A DNA stretch of 64,000 nt from Piscinibacter sp. HJYY11 (GTDB lineage: Bacteria; Pseudomonadota; Gammaproteobacteria; Burkholderiales; Burkholderiaceae_C): assembly GCF_016735515.1 (NCBI RefSeq), contig NZ_JAERQZ010000001.1, positions 1,612,001 through 1,676,000 of the forward strand, given 5' to 3'. The notes under the pieces were generated by a model. It was not told the DNA's origin, ran no database searches, and saw only the letters and a program-made list of their open reading frames with translations. The position numbers were made by a program, and so were the translations under genes. Shown piece after piece: positions 56,093 through 64,000 of this stretch (position 1 is its first letter; each line of letters starts with the position of its first letter).

Positions 56093-57214
56093 TCAACGCG
56101 TGGCCAGCACCACCAGCTTCTCGGGCGACACCCGCACGCGCAGCGCGCTCTCGGGCACCACGCCGACGACGGCGAAACCGCGCGAATCGGTCTGCCGCCG
56201 CGTGGGCTCCATCAACGCATCGCCATTGCGCGCGGTGAGCGAGGCCACCACCGGCGTGTTGGCGTTGGGGCCGCGCTTGATGACGACGCCCAGCTCGCCA
56301 CACTCCAGCTGCACGAAGCAGCCCGGCGGGTAGACCCCGAACTCCTTCACCACCGCGGCGGCCATCGGGTGCTTCGCGTCCTGGATGAAGAGGTCGCGCC
56401 CGGCCTGGTTGGCGGGCATGGCCTTGCGCGTGATGCGCGGGCTCAGCTTGGCGGTGTACATGTCGACGCGCCGCAGCAGCGACGCCATCTCGTCGACGTC
56501 CTGGCAGGCGCGCGGGTAGCCACTGCCGCCGGGGACCTCGTGGTGGTTGCGCACGGCGGCCAGCCAGTCGGCATCGGTCACGCCCGAGGCTTCGAGCATC
56601 TCGGCGCTGCGGGTCGGGTGCTCGTGGATCACTTCGCGCTGCGCGGCGGTGAGCGGCGTCACCTGCGTGGCGAGACGGCATTGCAGCTCGAGCATCGCGA
56701 TGTTCATCGTGAGGGCCGCCTTGAAGACACGCTCGACGGCGGGCTTGTCCCATCCCAGGCGCTGCGCCACCAGGTAGCTCGCGATGGCGGTGTGCACCGA
56801 GTGCGCCACGCCATACGGGTTCTTGCCGGCGGCCTCCTGCCGCACCACCTGGAAGATGGCGAGGTCGGGGTCGCGCTCCACCAGCGCAAGCACCGGTTCG
56901 GCGGCTTCTTCGAGCGCCTTCGCAAACTCCGGCAGCGTGGGCGTGCGCAGCGTGCGGCCCACGCGGTCGATGCAGCCGCTCCACAGGCCGGGCAGCGTCT
57001 CGACCGGGGCTTCGAGCACTTCGGAACGGGGGCCCTTGAGCTCGTCCATGTCGACCAGTGCGTCACGTTCGAAGAGTGCTTCGAGCTGGGCCTCGTCGCG
57101 GATGACCTGGCCACGTGCGAGCAGCAGGCGGTTGTCCTGCCCGCGGATGTTGAACGGCACCGGCCCACCCAGGCGGATGCGGTGCTTCACGGCAGACAAC
57201 GGCGAGTACGGCAT
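56093..57214 (-). CDS. Degenerate HD-GYP domain protein
   Basis: Cytoplasmic protein of 373 residues with an N-terminal domain (1-130, beginning 'VKHRIRLGGPVPFNIRGQDN'), an HD-GYP-type helical domain (about 130-270) and a C-terminal tail (about 290-373). The GYP segment 'NHHEVPGGSGYP' is present, but the expected HD pair ('LLHDIGK' in active enzymes) reads 'LTMNIAM'. Metal binding and cyclic-di-GMP cleavage are therefore unlikely; a binding or scaffold role is possible. The start at 57214 begins the conserved N-domain. Confidence 0.85.
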   Translation of the reverse strand: MPYSPLSAVKHRIRLGGPVPFNIRGQDNRLLLARGQVIRDEAQLEALFERDALVDMDELKGPRSEVLEAPVETLPGLWSGCIDRVGRTLRTPTLPEFAKALEEAAEPVLALVERDPDLAIFQVVRQEAAGKNPYGVAHSVHTAIASYLVAQRLGWDKPAVERVFKAALTMNIAMLELQCRLATQVTPLTAAQREVIHEHPTRSAEMLEASGVTDADWLAAVRNHHEVPGGSGYPRACQDVDEMASLLRRVDMYTAKLSPRITRKAMPANQAGRDLFIQDAKHPMAAAVVKEFGVYPPGCFVQLECGELGVVIKRGPNANTPVVASLTARNGDALMEPTRRQTDSRGFAVVGVVPESALRVRVSPEKLVVLATR

Positions 57215-57366
57215 GGCTTCGTTTCCGTGGCTGTCGCCCAGTTCTCGATTTCCTGTTTTCGACCGCCGGCCTGCAGCACCCACCGGGGGAAATCCCTGAG
57301 CGGGGCCACGGTTTCGTGCCGAAGCGCACGCTCTATGCTGGCCCGTCGCCCACCGAAGGAAACCGC

Positions 57367-59064
57367 ATGACCCTGGCCTCGGCCTATGAACGCCTGCACG
57401 CCGGCTTTCGCTGGAAGGTGCCGCCGCACTTCAACATCGCCGACGTGTGCTGCGGCCGCTGGGCCCGCGAGACGCCCGACGCCACCGCCATCCTCTACGA
57501 GCACGAGAACGGCCAGGCGCTGTCATGCAACTACGGCAGCCTGCAGGCACAGGCCCACCGGCTCAGCCATGCCTTGCAGCGCCTGGGCGTTGAACCGGGC
57601 GATCGGGTGGCCATCGTGATGCCGCAGCGCATCGAGACCGCCGTGGCGCACATCGCGATCTACCAGCTGGGCGCGGTCGCCATGCCCTTGTCGATGCTCT
57701 TCGGGCCCGAGGCGCTGGCCTACCGGCTGCAGCACAGCGAGGCGAGGCTCGCGATCGTGGACGAGAGCGCAGTCGCCAACCTGCTCGCCGCGCGCACCGA
57801 ATGCCCGCAGCTCGAGACCGTGGTCGCAGTGGGCGGTGCCCAGGGCCAGGGCGACACCGACTGGACCGCGCTGCTCGCCCGCGAGCCGGCCCAGTTCCAG
57901 CCGGTGGTGACCAAGGCCGACGACGCGGCCGTGCTCATCTACACCAGCGGCACCACCGGGCCACCCAAGGGTGCGCTGATCCCGCACCGTGCGCTGATCG
58001 GCAACCTGTCGGGCTTCGTCTGCAGCCAGAACTGGTTTCCGCAGCGAGGCGACGTCTTCTGGTCGCCCGCCGACTGGGCCTGGACCGGCGGGCTGATGGA
58101 TGCACTCTTGCCCACGCTCTACTTCGGCCACCCCATCGTGGCCTACCAGGGCCGCTTCTCGCCCGAGAAGGCCTTCGAGCTGATGGCGCGCCATGGCGTG
58201 ACGAACACCTTCCTCTTCCCCACCGCGCTGAAGGCGATGATGAAGGCCGTGCCCGCGCCCCGGGAGCGCTACTCGCTCAAGCTGCGCGCGATCATGAGCG
58301 CGGGTGAAGCGGTAGGCGACGCGGTGTTCGGCTACTGCGAGAAGCAGCTCGGCATCACCGTCAACGAGATGTTCGGCCAGACCGAGATGAACTATGTGGT
58401 CGGCAACTGCGGCTGGTTCGTCGACACCACCGGTGCGCCGCACAGCGCCTGGTCGGCCAAGCCCGGCAGCATGGGGCGGCCCTACCCTGGCCACCGCATC
58501 GCGGTCATCGACGACGAAGGCCGCGAGTGCGCGCGCGGCACGCCGGGCGACGTGGCCATCCACCGGCGCGACGTGCACGGCCAGCCCGACCCGATCTTCT
58601 TCCTGGGCTACTGGCGCAACGACGAGGCCACGCGTGCCAAGTTCACCGGCGACCCCTCGGACTCATGGTGCCGCACCGGCGACACGGCGGTGATGGATGA
58701 AGACGGCTACCTCTGGTACCAGGGGCGCAGCGACGATGTCTTCAAAGCCGCGGGCTACCGCATCGGGCCGAGCGAGATCGAGAACTGCCTGGTCAAGCAC
58801 CCGGCGGTGGCCAATGCGGCGGTGGTGCCCAAGCCCGACGCCGAGCGCGGGGCGGTGGTCAAGGCGTATGTGGTGCTTGCGGCGGGCCATTCGGGCACGC
58901 ACTCGCTCGTTGAAGAGCTGCAACTGCACGTGCGCGGCAAGCTCGCGCCTTACGAGTACCCGAAGGAGATCGAGTTCATCGACGCCCTGCCGATGACGAC
59001 CACCGGCAAGGTGCAGCGCAAGGTGCTGCGCGAGCGTGAAGAAGAGCGCGTCCGGCTGCGCTGA
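57367..59064 (+). CDS. AMP-dependent acyl-CoA synthetase
   Basis: ANL-superfamily ligase of 565 residues that activates a carboxylate to an acyl-CoA through an acyl-adenylate. The P-loop is 'LIYTSGTTGPPKGALIPH' near 193-210, A5 'MFGQTEMNYVVGN' near 340, A8 'YQGRSDDVFKAAGYRIGP' near 455, and the catalytic Lys is in 'TTTGKVQRKVLR' near the end. It lacks the N-terminal extension of acetyl-CoA synthetase (about 650 residues), and a medium- or branched-chain acid is likely. It has its own promoter region divergent from the HD-GYP gene. Confidence 0.92.
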   Translation: MTLASAYERLHAGFRWKVPPHFNIADVCCGRWARETPDATAILYEHENGQALSCNYGSLQAQAHRLSHALQRLGVEPGDRVAIVMPQRIETAVAHIAIYQLGAVAMPLSMLFGPEALAYRLQHSEARLAIVDESAVANLLAARTECPQLETVVAVGGAQGQGDTDWTALLAREPAQFQPVVTKADDAAVLIYTSGTTGPPKGALIPHRALIGNLSGFVCSQNWFPQRGDVFWSPADWAWTGGLMDALLPTLYFGHPIVAYQGRFSPEKAFELMARHGVTNTFLFPTALKAMMKAVPAPRERYSLKLRAIMSAGEAVGDAVFGYCEKQLGITVNEMFGQTEMNYVVGNCGWFVDTTGAPHSAWSAKPGSMGRPYPGHRIAVIDDEGRECARGTPGDVAIHRRDVHGQPDPIFFLGYWRNDEATRAKFTGDPSDSWCRTGDTAVMDEDGYLWYQGRSDDVFKAAGYRIGPSEIENCLVKHPAVANAAVVPKPDAERGAVVKAYVVLAAGHSGTHSLVEELQLHVRGKLAPYEYPKEIEFIDALPMTTTGKVQRKVLREREEERVRLR

Positions 59065-59067
59065 GGC

Positions 59068-59583
59068 TCACTTGCCGGCGAGTGCCAGCAACGCATCGCC
59101 CGTCACGCGCGACAGGCGCCAGTCGGGCATCACGGTGGCGCCCATGCGCTGGTAGAAGCGGATCGCGTTCTCGTTCCAGTCGAGCACGCACCACTCGAAC
59201 CGGCCGTAGCCGCGGTCGACCGCCAGCTTGGCCAGGCGGACGAGCATCGCCTCCCCAATGCCGTTGCCGCGGTGGGCCGGCTGCACGTAGAGGTCTTCGA
59301 GGTAGAGGCCGGGCTGCGCGAGGAAGGTCGAGAAGTTGGTGAAGTAGAGCGCGAAGGCCACCACCTCGCCGTCGAGCTCGGCCACCATGGCCTCGGCCAC
59401 CGGCTTCTCGCCGAAGAGATGCGGGCGCAGCTTCTCCGGCGTGACCTGCAGCAGGTGGGTGAGCTTCTCGAATTCGGCCAGCTCGCGGATCAGGCCGACG
59501 ATGGCCTGCACGTCGCGCAACTCGGCGGCGCGCAGCGTGAGGTTGAGGGAACCGGTGGTGTCAGGGGCGGGTTGGGCAGGCAT
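59068..59583 (-). CDS. GNAT family N-acetyltransferase
   Basis: GCN5-type acetyltransferase of 171 residues. The acetyl-CoA loop is 'VQPAHRGNGIGEAML' (R-x2-G-x-G pattern) near 107-121, followed by 'FEWCVLDWNENAIRFYQRMGA', the diamine-acetyltransferase-like C-terminal motif (quoted partly). Similar proteins acetylate polyamines or small amines, but the substrate is unknown. The start at 59583 was preferred over a Met 13 codons upstream as nearer the conserved domain. It is convergent with the ligase gene. Confidence 0.9.
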   Translation of the reverse strand: MPAQPAPDTTGSLNLTLRAAELRDVQAIVGLIRELAEFEKLTHLLQVTPEKLRPHLFGEKPVAEAMVAELDGEVVAFALYFTNFSTFLAQPGLYLEDLYVQPAHRGNGIGEAMLVRLAKLAVDRGYGRFEWCVLDWNENAIRFYQRMGATVMPDWRLSRVTGDALLALAGK

Positions 59584-59634
59584 GGCGCCGATTCTGTCAG
59601 CCCGCGCACGCCCCCACATCACATATGGGCCTGA

Positions 59635-60531
59635 TCAGGCCGTTGCTTCGAGGGGTTGCGCCGGCACCAGCAAAGGCTCACGCGGCTGCACCGGCAGGTG
59701 CTGGCAGAAGAAATCGACGACGTGGGTGATGTACAGCGGCAGCGCCTCGTGCAGCGTGCCGGCGTGCGACTGGCTGGCGGTGAGCCACAACCGGGCGGCG
59801 CAGGCCTCGGCCACCGCCTGTGCCACGGCCGGAGGCACCACGCGGTCGCCCCGTCCGTGCACGACCATCACCGCGCGTGAGCGCAGCGAGGCCAGGTCGC
59901 CCAACCAGGGGCGCCGACCCAGGTCGACGCCCGAGAGCAACCGGCCGAGCCAGCGCGCCAGCGGCATCAGCACCTCGGCCGGCGAGCGCGCTTCGACGGG
60001 GATGTCGTGACGCGGACTGTCGGCCACCACTGCGGCGATGGCGGGCTCTTCGGCGGCTGCCATCAGGGCCGAGCACGCGCCGAGCGATGCGCCGATCACG
60101 CCGATGTGCCCTGGCGCAAACCCCTGGGCCAGCAGGTAGTCGACGGCACCCAGAACGTCGTGCCGCTCCGACTCGCCGTGGCCGCGCAGCCGCGTGACGA
60201 GCACCGTGATGCCGCGCGAGCGCAGGGCCTGGGCCAAGGTGCGCACGTGCAGGCTGCGGCCCTCCACGCGCGCATCGCTGCCCCAGCAGCCGACCTGCCC
60301 GACCACCAGCACCACCGCAGAGCAAGACGCCGCGCCCGCGTGCAGGAGCGTCGCCGAGATGCGGGCCCGGCCGTCGCGCGAGGGGAAGTCGACCTCTCGG
60401 CACTCGAGCGCGCCGACCAGCGACGGCGCGGCCACCGATTCCCACTGCAGGCGTTTCCACCAGCTGGCCAGGCTGGAGAGCCCGCCGGCCATGGCGGCGG
60501 CGATCGGTGCAAGCTGCAAGGCGTGGTTCAT
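59635..60531 (-). CDS. Alpha/beta hydrolase
   Basis: Serine hydrolase fold of 298 residues. The nucleophile elbow is 'GASLGACSAL' near 135-144, with a likely acid in 'VVHGRGDRVVPP' and His in 'SHAGTLHEALP'. A segment resembling an N-terminal hydrophobic helix (about 8-25) is too short to call export. The family covers esterases, lipases and peptidases; no substrate can be assigned. The start at 60531 was preferred over a Met six codons upstream, but either is possible. It is divergent from the STAND regulator. Confidence 0.85.
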   Translation of the reverse strand: MNHALQLAPIAAAMAGGLSSLASWWKRLQWESVAAPSLVGALECREVDFPSRDGRARISATLLHAGAASCSAVVLVVGQVGCWGSDARVEGRSLHVRTLAQALRSRGITVLVTRLRGHGESERHDVLGAVDYLLAQGFAPGHIGVIGASLGACSALMAAAEEPAIAAVVADSPRHDIPVEARSPAEVLMPLARWLGRLLSGVDLGRRPWLGDLASLRSRAVMVVHGRGDRVVPPAVAQAVAEACAARLWLTASQSHAGTLHEALPLYITHVVDFFCQHLPVQPREPLLVPAQPLEATA

Positions 60532-60605
60532 GTGCGGCCCCGTGGACAACTGTGTGGGATGAGTTTCCAGTGTTCGCCCCGCCCTCGCCTCCTGTCCTTG
60601 AAGGA

Positions 60606-60621
60606 TCTGAAGCGTTCTGAA
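60606..60621 (+). promoter_or_regulatory. Tandem TCTGAA direct repeat upstream of the STAND regulator
   Basis: Two exact TCTGAA copies (60606-60611 and 60616-60621) are spaced one helical turn apart. OmpR-type winged-helix proteins bind such direct repeats in tandem, and the next gene encodes one, so autoregulation is a fair guess. A -10-like TTAAAT (60638-60643) and a strong AGGAGG (60652-60657) follow. Confidence 0.4.
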
Positions 60622-60664
60622 TTAGGGGGGCGATGGCTTAAATTCGGGAGCAGGAGGCGCCCCC

Positions 60665-62908
60665 GTGCCAAGCCAGGCAGATCAACCCCACCGTTTCGAC
60701 CGCATCGAGGTCCGGCCGGCCCAGCGCCAGCTGCTCGTCGACGGGCGGCCGGCCGCGCTGGGCGCACGCGCGTTCGATCTGCTGCTGGCGCTGATCGAGC
60801 ATCGCGACCGGGTGGTGTCGAAGAACGAGCTGCTCGATCTGGTGTGGCCGGGGCTCGTGGTCGAAGAGAACAACCTGCAGGTGCAGGTGTCGACGCTGCG
60901 CAAGTTGCTGGGGCCGAAGGCGATCGCGACGGTGCCGGGGCGGGGCTATCGCTTCACGCTGGAGGGAGAGGCCGCGGTGCCACCAACGGCCACGCCGCAA
61001 GCACCGACCGCACCTCGCACCCCAGTGCTGCCGCAACGGCCACAGCCGATCGTCGGGCGGGATGAAGACCTCGTCGCCCTGCTGTCGCTGCTGGACGCAC
61101 ACCCGCTCGTCACGCTCGTCGGGCCGGGCGGCATCGGCAAGACGACGCTGGCCCACGGCGCGGCGCAGGCACGGGCCACCGCCTGGGCGGATGGCTGCAC
61201 CTGGGTCGAACTCGCAGCACTCACGGATGGCCAGCTCGTCGCCGGCACGATCGCCCAGGCGCTGGAGCTGCAGCTGAGCCCCGGGCACGACGCCATCGCC
61301 GCACTCGTGGCGGCGCTCAAGCCGATGCAACTGCTGCTGGTGCTCGACAACGCGGAGCACCTGGCCGATGCCGTCGCCCGCATCGCCGTCGCGGTGATGC
61401 GCGATGCGCCTGGGGTACGCCTGCTCGTCACGAGCCAGAGCCCCCTGCGCGTGCAGGGCGAGCAGCTGCTGCGGCTGGAAGCCCTCGCCACGCCGAAGGT
61501 GGGCTGCACGCTCGCCGAGGCTTCCCGGTACGGCGCCGTCGCGTTGTTCGCAGAGCGCGCACGTGCCGCCGACCGTCGCTTCGCACTGAGCGACGAGAAC
61601 CTGCCTCACGTCCTGGAGATCTGCCGCCGCCTCGACGGCCTGCCACTCGCCCTGGAGCTTGCAGCCGCCCGCGTGCCCCTGCTCGGCGTGCGCGGCGTGG
61701 CCGAGCGGCTGGACGATCGCTTCAAGCTGCTGTCCGGCGGCAGCCGCTCGGCGCCCACGCGGCAGCAGACGCTGCAGGCGGCGTTGGAGTGGAGCCTGGG
61801 GCTGCTGCCTGAGGCCGAGCGGCAACTGTTCCTGAAGCTTGGCGTGTTCGCGGGGGGGTTCACGCTGGCACTGGCGAGTGACGTGCTGGCGAGCGATGGG
61901 GTTGACGACTGGGCGTTGATCGATGCACTGGCGAGGCTGGCCGAACATTCACTGCTCAGTGTGAGCGGGGCAGAGGTGCCGCGATATGGCTTGAGCGAAA
62001 CGGCGCGGGCTTACGCTCTGTCGTCATCCAGCGAAGCGCCGCCACCGCGCGAGCGGCATGCACAAACGATGCAGCGCTTCTTCGACTCGGCACCAGCCGA
62101 TTGGCTGCGCATGCCAGACGCCCTTTGGCTGGCACGCTACGAGCCTGAACTCGACAACCTGCGTGCCGCGCTCGCGTTCGCCTATTCGCGGCGCGACGAC
62201 GCCCTTGCTGTGGTCTCGCTCGTCGGCTCAGCGGCGCCGCTGTGGCACCACCTGTCACTCTACGACGAGGCCCGCCGCTGGCACGAGCGCAGCGAAGCGC
62301 TCGTGACCGACAACACCCCAGGGCCCCTGGCTGCGCGTTGGTGGCGGGCTGCACAGTGGGCGTGGACAGCAACCGACCCCGAGCGCGCGCGGGCTGCGGC
62401 GGCCAAGGCGCAGGCACTGTACCGGCAGCTCGGCGACGTACACGGGCTCTATGCCGAGCTCACCGGCCTCGCCGGCATGTGGCGAGAGCCGAACCCAATG
62501 GCCGATGCGGCCCTCAGCGAAGCCTTGGCGCTGGAAAGACCGGACTGGCCTGCGCGCGAACGCGCGTGGGGCCAGCGTGCGCGGGCCGACGTTGCACGAG
62601 CCAACGGACGGATGGCCGAAAGCCGCATCGCTCGCGAAGCTGAGCTCTCGCTGCGCACGCAGGCAGGTGACGAGCGCGGCCGCCTGCGCGCCCTGGCCCT
62701 TCTTGCTGAGCTGGCCGACGCCGAAAAATGCTTCGACGAAGCCATCGGCCGCTGGCAAGCACTGATTGGCGAGCTGCGCAGCCGACGATCAGCTGCAGCG
62801 CTGGCATCGGCGCTGCGAGGGCTGGCAAAGGCCTTGACAGGAGCGGGGCGGATGCACGAAGCCGAGAACTGTCTCGCGGACGCGGCGAGGCTTGTTCCGA
62901 CGCGCTGA
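60665..62908 (+). CDS. Winged-helix STAND-type transcriptional regulator
   Basis: Large regulator of 747 residues. An OmpR-type winged helix (about 10-100, 'LLALIEHRDRVVSKNELLDLVWPG' region) is followed by a Pro-rich linker and a STAND/NB-ARC-like ATPase, with P-loop 'GPGGIGKTT' at 153-161, Walker B 'LLLVLDNAEHL' near 220 and 'GLPLALELAAAR' near 330. A helical TPR-like C-terminus follows (about 480-747). Such proteins act as ATP-switched activators. The GTG at 60665 is set by an AGGAGG seven bases before it. The target genes are unknown. Confidence 0.9.
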   Translation: MPSQADQPHRFDRIEVRPAQRQLLVDGRPAALGARAFDLLLALIEHRDRVVSKNELLDLVWPGLVVEENNLQVQVSTLRKLLGPKAIATVPGRGYRFTLEGEAAVPPTATPQAPTAPRTPVLPQRPQPIVGRDEDLVALLSLLDAHPLVTLVGPGGIGKTTLAHGAAQARATAWADGCTWVELAALTDGQLVAGTIAQALELQLSPGHDAIAALVAALKPMQLLLVLDNAEHLADAVARIAVAVMRDAPGVRLLVTSQSPLRVQGEQLLRLEALATPKVGCTLAEASRYGAVALFAERARAADRRFALSDENLPHVLEICRRLDGLPLALELAAARVPLLGVRGVAERLDDRFKLLSGGSRSAPTRQQTLQAALEWSLGLLPEAERQLFLKLGVFAGGFTLALASDVLASDGVDDWALIDALARLAEHSLLSVSGAEVPRYGLSETARAYALSSSSEAPPPRERHAQTMQRFFDSAPADWLRMPDALWLARYEPELDNLRAALAFAYSRRDDALAVVSLVGSAAPLWHHLSLYDEARRWHERSEALVTDNTPGPLAARWWRAAQWAWTATDPERARAAAAKAQALYRQLGDVHGLYAELTGLAGMWREPNPMADAALSEALALERPDWPARERAWGQRARADVARANGRMAESRIAREAELSLRTQAGDERGRLRALALLAELADAEKCFDEAIGRWQALIGELRSRRSAAALASALRGLAKALTGAGRMHEAENCLADAARLVPTR

Positions 62909-62954
62909 GGTGGCCATCTGGCGCGGTTCTGGATGATCGGGCCACTGGCCACCT
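62908..62954. repeat. 9-bp inverted repeat after the STAND regulator
   Basis: AGGTGGCCA (62908-62916) and TGGCCACCT (62946-62954) are perfect inverted copies separated by 29 bp, directly at the regulator's stop codon. There is no T-run, so it is not a classic terminator. The remainder of the 140-bp gap to the next gene shows nothing I can support. Confidence 0.45.
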
Positions 62955-63048
62955 TGGCGAGCTCTTGTTTGGTCAGAGGACGGAACAGACGGCCTTCAAG
63001 GTACATCTGCCGATTTGCCCCTCTGATCTAACTTTGACTACTCACAAT

Positions 63049-63420
63049 TTAGCGGTGCTGGTTCTGAACGATGGGGTCCAGTACTGCAGTCAAACCGGTC
63101 GCCACTTCCTTGACGCTAACGTTGTACGCATAGGCCAGACCGTCCGCGTTCTTGTTCTTCACGGTTGCCAACCTTCCTTCGCGATCAACCTTCACCTCAC
63201 CGAACGACTTTTTTGCGCCGGGGGAAGTGAAGACGATCGCCGACCCGTCAGTCACAAAGCTGTAGCCCCTGGTGTCGAGCTTCCACTGAATCGTCAACGG
63301 CGCGTTGTCGTACTGCGTCAGATCCAGAACCTCAGGCGTGACGGCAAGCTGAATGTGGAGGCCAGGGGCCTTGCGGTAGGCGACAACATGCACCGTGATG
63401 GTCTGTTCCTTCGAGGTCAT
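63049..63420 (-). CDS. Hypothetical protein, 123 aa
   Basis: Unrecognised. The 123 residues are predicted mostly beta ('TITVHVVAY', 'LTIQWKLDTRGYSFV', 'AYAYNVSV'), suggesting a small all-beta (Ig- or jelly-roll-like) cytoplasmic domain. No signal peptide. Base composition is visibly lower in GC than upstream genes. Its ATG overlaps the stop of the gene upstream (ATGA), so the two are one transcript, convergent with the STAND regulator. Confidence 0.7.
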   Translation of the reverse strand: MTSKEQTITVHVVAYRKAPGLHIQLAVTPEVLDLTQYDNAPLTIQWKLDTRGYSFVTDGSAIVFTSPGAKKSFGEVKVDREGRLATVKNKNADGLAYAYNVSVKEVATGLTAVLDPIVQNQHR

Positions 63421-64000
63421 TTCTTAGCTCCTGATGTTTCATGTTGATATTCGCCCCCGCCCCGCACGGCGGCCAACTGCTTAGCAAGATCGGCGTATGC
63501 AGGGTGCCGATAGAAAGAACCTTCGATTCGTGCCGCCATGGCCCGTGCTTTCTGGACATCGCCCAGCTCAAGCGTCGCGCGCGCCAAAGGAGTCAAGATC
63601 GCCCCATCAGAAAGATCGGCATAGCGCATCAGCTCCAATTCGGCTCGCTGCCATGCGGCGCGAGCTTCCGCGGGCCGGAAACCCTTCCACAAAGATCCAA
63701 GGGAGACGGCAACGTTCGCGATGTCTATCGCCAAGCGAGAACGGTCAGGAGTGTCGGCCGTTAGCTTTCCACTCACCTCCGCAAGAAAGCGGTTCATGCG
63801 AACTGCCAAATCGGCACGCTCATCGCCGGCCGCCAGTGCGGCAGACAAAGTGAGCAAACGTGCGTTGAGCCGGACAGCGTACTGGACGCTCCAACTACCC
63901 GCACCATTGAACCCTTCGACGCAAGCCTTGCCGCGCCCAAGCTCCACTTTGGCTGCTTGTCGTTGCCCAAGAGCCAGCAGTATTTCGGTCTGCCGCAATC
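63417..64000 (-). CDS. Helical repeat (TPR-like) protein, 5' partial
   Basis: C-terminal 194 or so residues of a larger protein whose start lies beyond the window; the first visible Met codon (63998) is probably internal. The visible part is almost entirely alpha-helical, with paired amphipathic helices ('AEARAAWQRAELELMRYADLSDGA', 'ARATLELGDVQKARAMAARIEG', quoted partly) consistent with TPR repeats. The N-terminal part may carry a catalytic domain such as a kinase, but nothing here shows it. GC is lower than the window average, a possible sign of transfer. Confidence 0.65.
   Translation of the reverse strand, partial: LRQTEILLALGQRQAAKVELGRGKACVEGFNGAGSWSVQYAVRLNARLLTLSAALAAGDERADLAVRMNRFLAEVSGKLTADTPDRSRLAIDIANVAVSLGSLWKGFRPAEARAAWQRAELELMRYADLSDGAILTPLARATLELGDVQKARAMAARIEGSFYRHPAYADLAKQLAAVRGGGEYQHETSGAKK

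Noticed and set aside
62449..63006. Minus-strand frame starting MYLEGRLFRPLTKQE in the gap after the STAND regulator
   Set aside because: Only about 30 residues lie outside the regulator gene and the rest is antisense to it; too little to call a gene or a pseudogene.

Overview
The window is high-GC chromosomal DNA (about two-thirds G+C by eye), tightly packed, with many genes joined by ATGA or GTGA overlaps. Gene content (TctA/TctB transporter parts, BMP-type purine transporter proteins, an xseB-ispA-dxs run, an RpfE-like protein next to recJ, GspE/PulE, several EamA exporters) points to a betaproteobacterium of the order Burkholderiales, probably near the Leptothrix/Rhizobacter/Methylibium group. 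That placement is inference. I saw no tRNA, rRNA, CRISPR array, insertion sequence or phage gene. The last kilobase looks lower in GC and less familiar than the rest.

Region by region. 1-9.8 kb: a purine-uptake and purine-use neighbourhood, with two ABC permeases (the first cut by the window edge), a BMP-family lipoprotein, a Rieske oxygenase overlapping an adenine-deaminase-type enzyme, a serine-acetyltransferase-like protein, AmtB, a second BMP protein and an EamA exporter. 9.8-15.4 kb (minus strand): a 112-bp nested palindrome, then ggt-EamA-SDR, then tctB-tctA with its own terminator. 15.5-19.5 kb (minus): an overlapping operon of TatD nuclease, hypoxanthine-DNA glycosylase, spermidine-synthase-like protein and GspE-type ATPase. 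19.6-23.6 kb (plus): a membrane-anchored S1C protease with MoxR, DUF58 and VWA proteins. 23.6-31.3 kb (minus): sensor kinase plus stand-alone receiver, lolDC, and xseB-ispA-dxs (isoprenoid precursors). 31.4-39.3 kb: a second Rieske oxygenase behind a structured leader, EamA, sulfurtransferase, UspA, ZIP transporter, dienelactone hydrolase and a GGDEF-EAL protein.

39.4-45.4 kb is a phosphorus block. Exopolyphosphatase runs convergent to an operon of PlcP-like phosphoesterase, Agt-like glycosyltransferase, polyphosphate kinase and SixA. Upstream of that operon are four Pho-box-like 7-bp units at exact 11-bp spacing. 45.4-53.4 kb (plus): rpfE-like, recJ, two tandem PQQ-type dehydrogenase lipoproteins, a PHP exonuclease, EamA and YciO. 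53.4-57.2 kb (minus): RidA, PlsY, YbaK, Tas and a degenerate HD-GYP protein. 57.4-64 kb: an acyl-CoA ligase, a GNAT, an alpha/beta hydrolase, a winged-helix STAND regulator, and two unrecognised genes at the edge.

The two strongest leads for undescribed biology are (i) the phosphate-linked lipid-remodelling and polyphosphate operon with its Pho-box array, and (ii) the Rieske oxygenase coupled to an adenine-deaminase-type enzyme downstream of a purine-type ABC importer. Smaller leads are the 112-bp palindrome, leaderless-looking genes, an Anr/FNR-like box before uspA, an SDR without its catalytic Tyr/Lys, and an HD-GYP protein without its HD pair.
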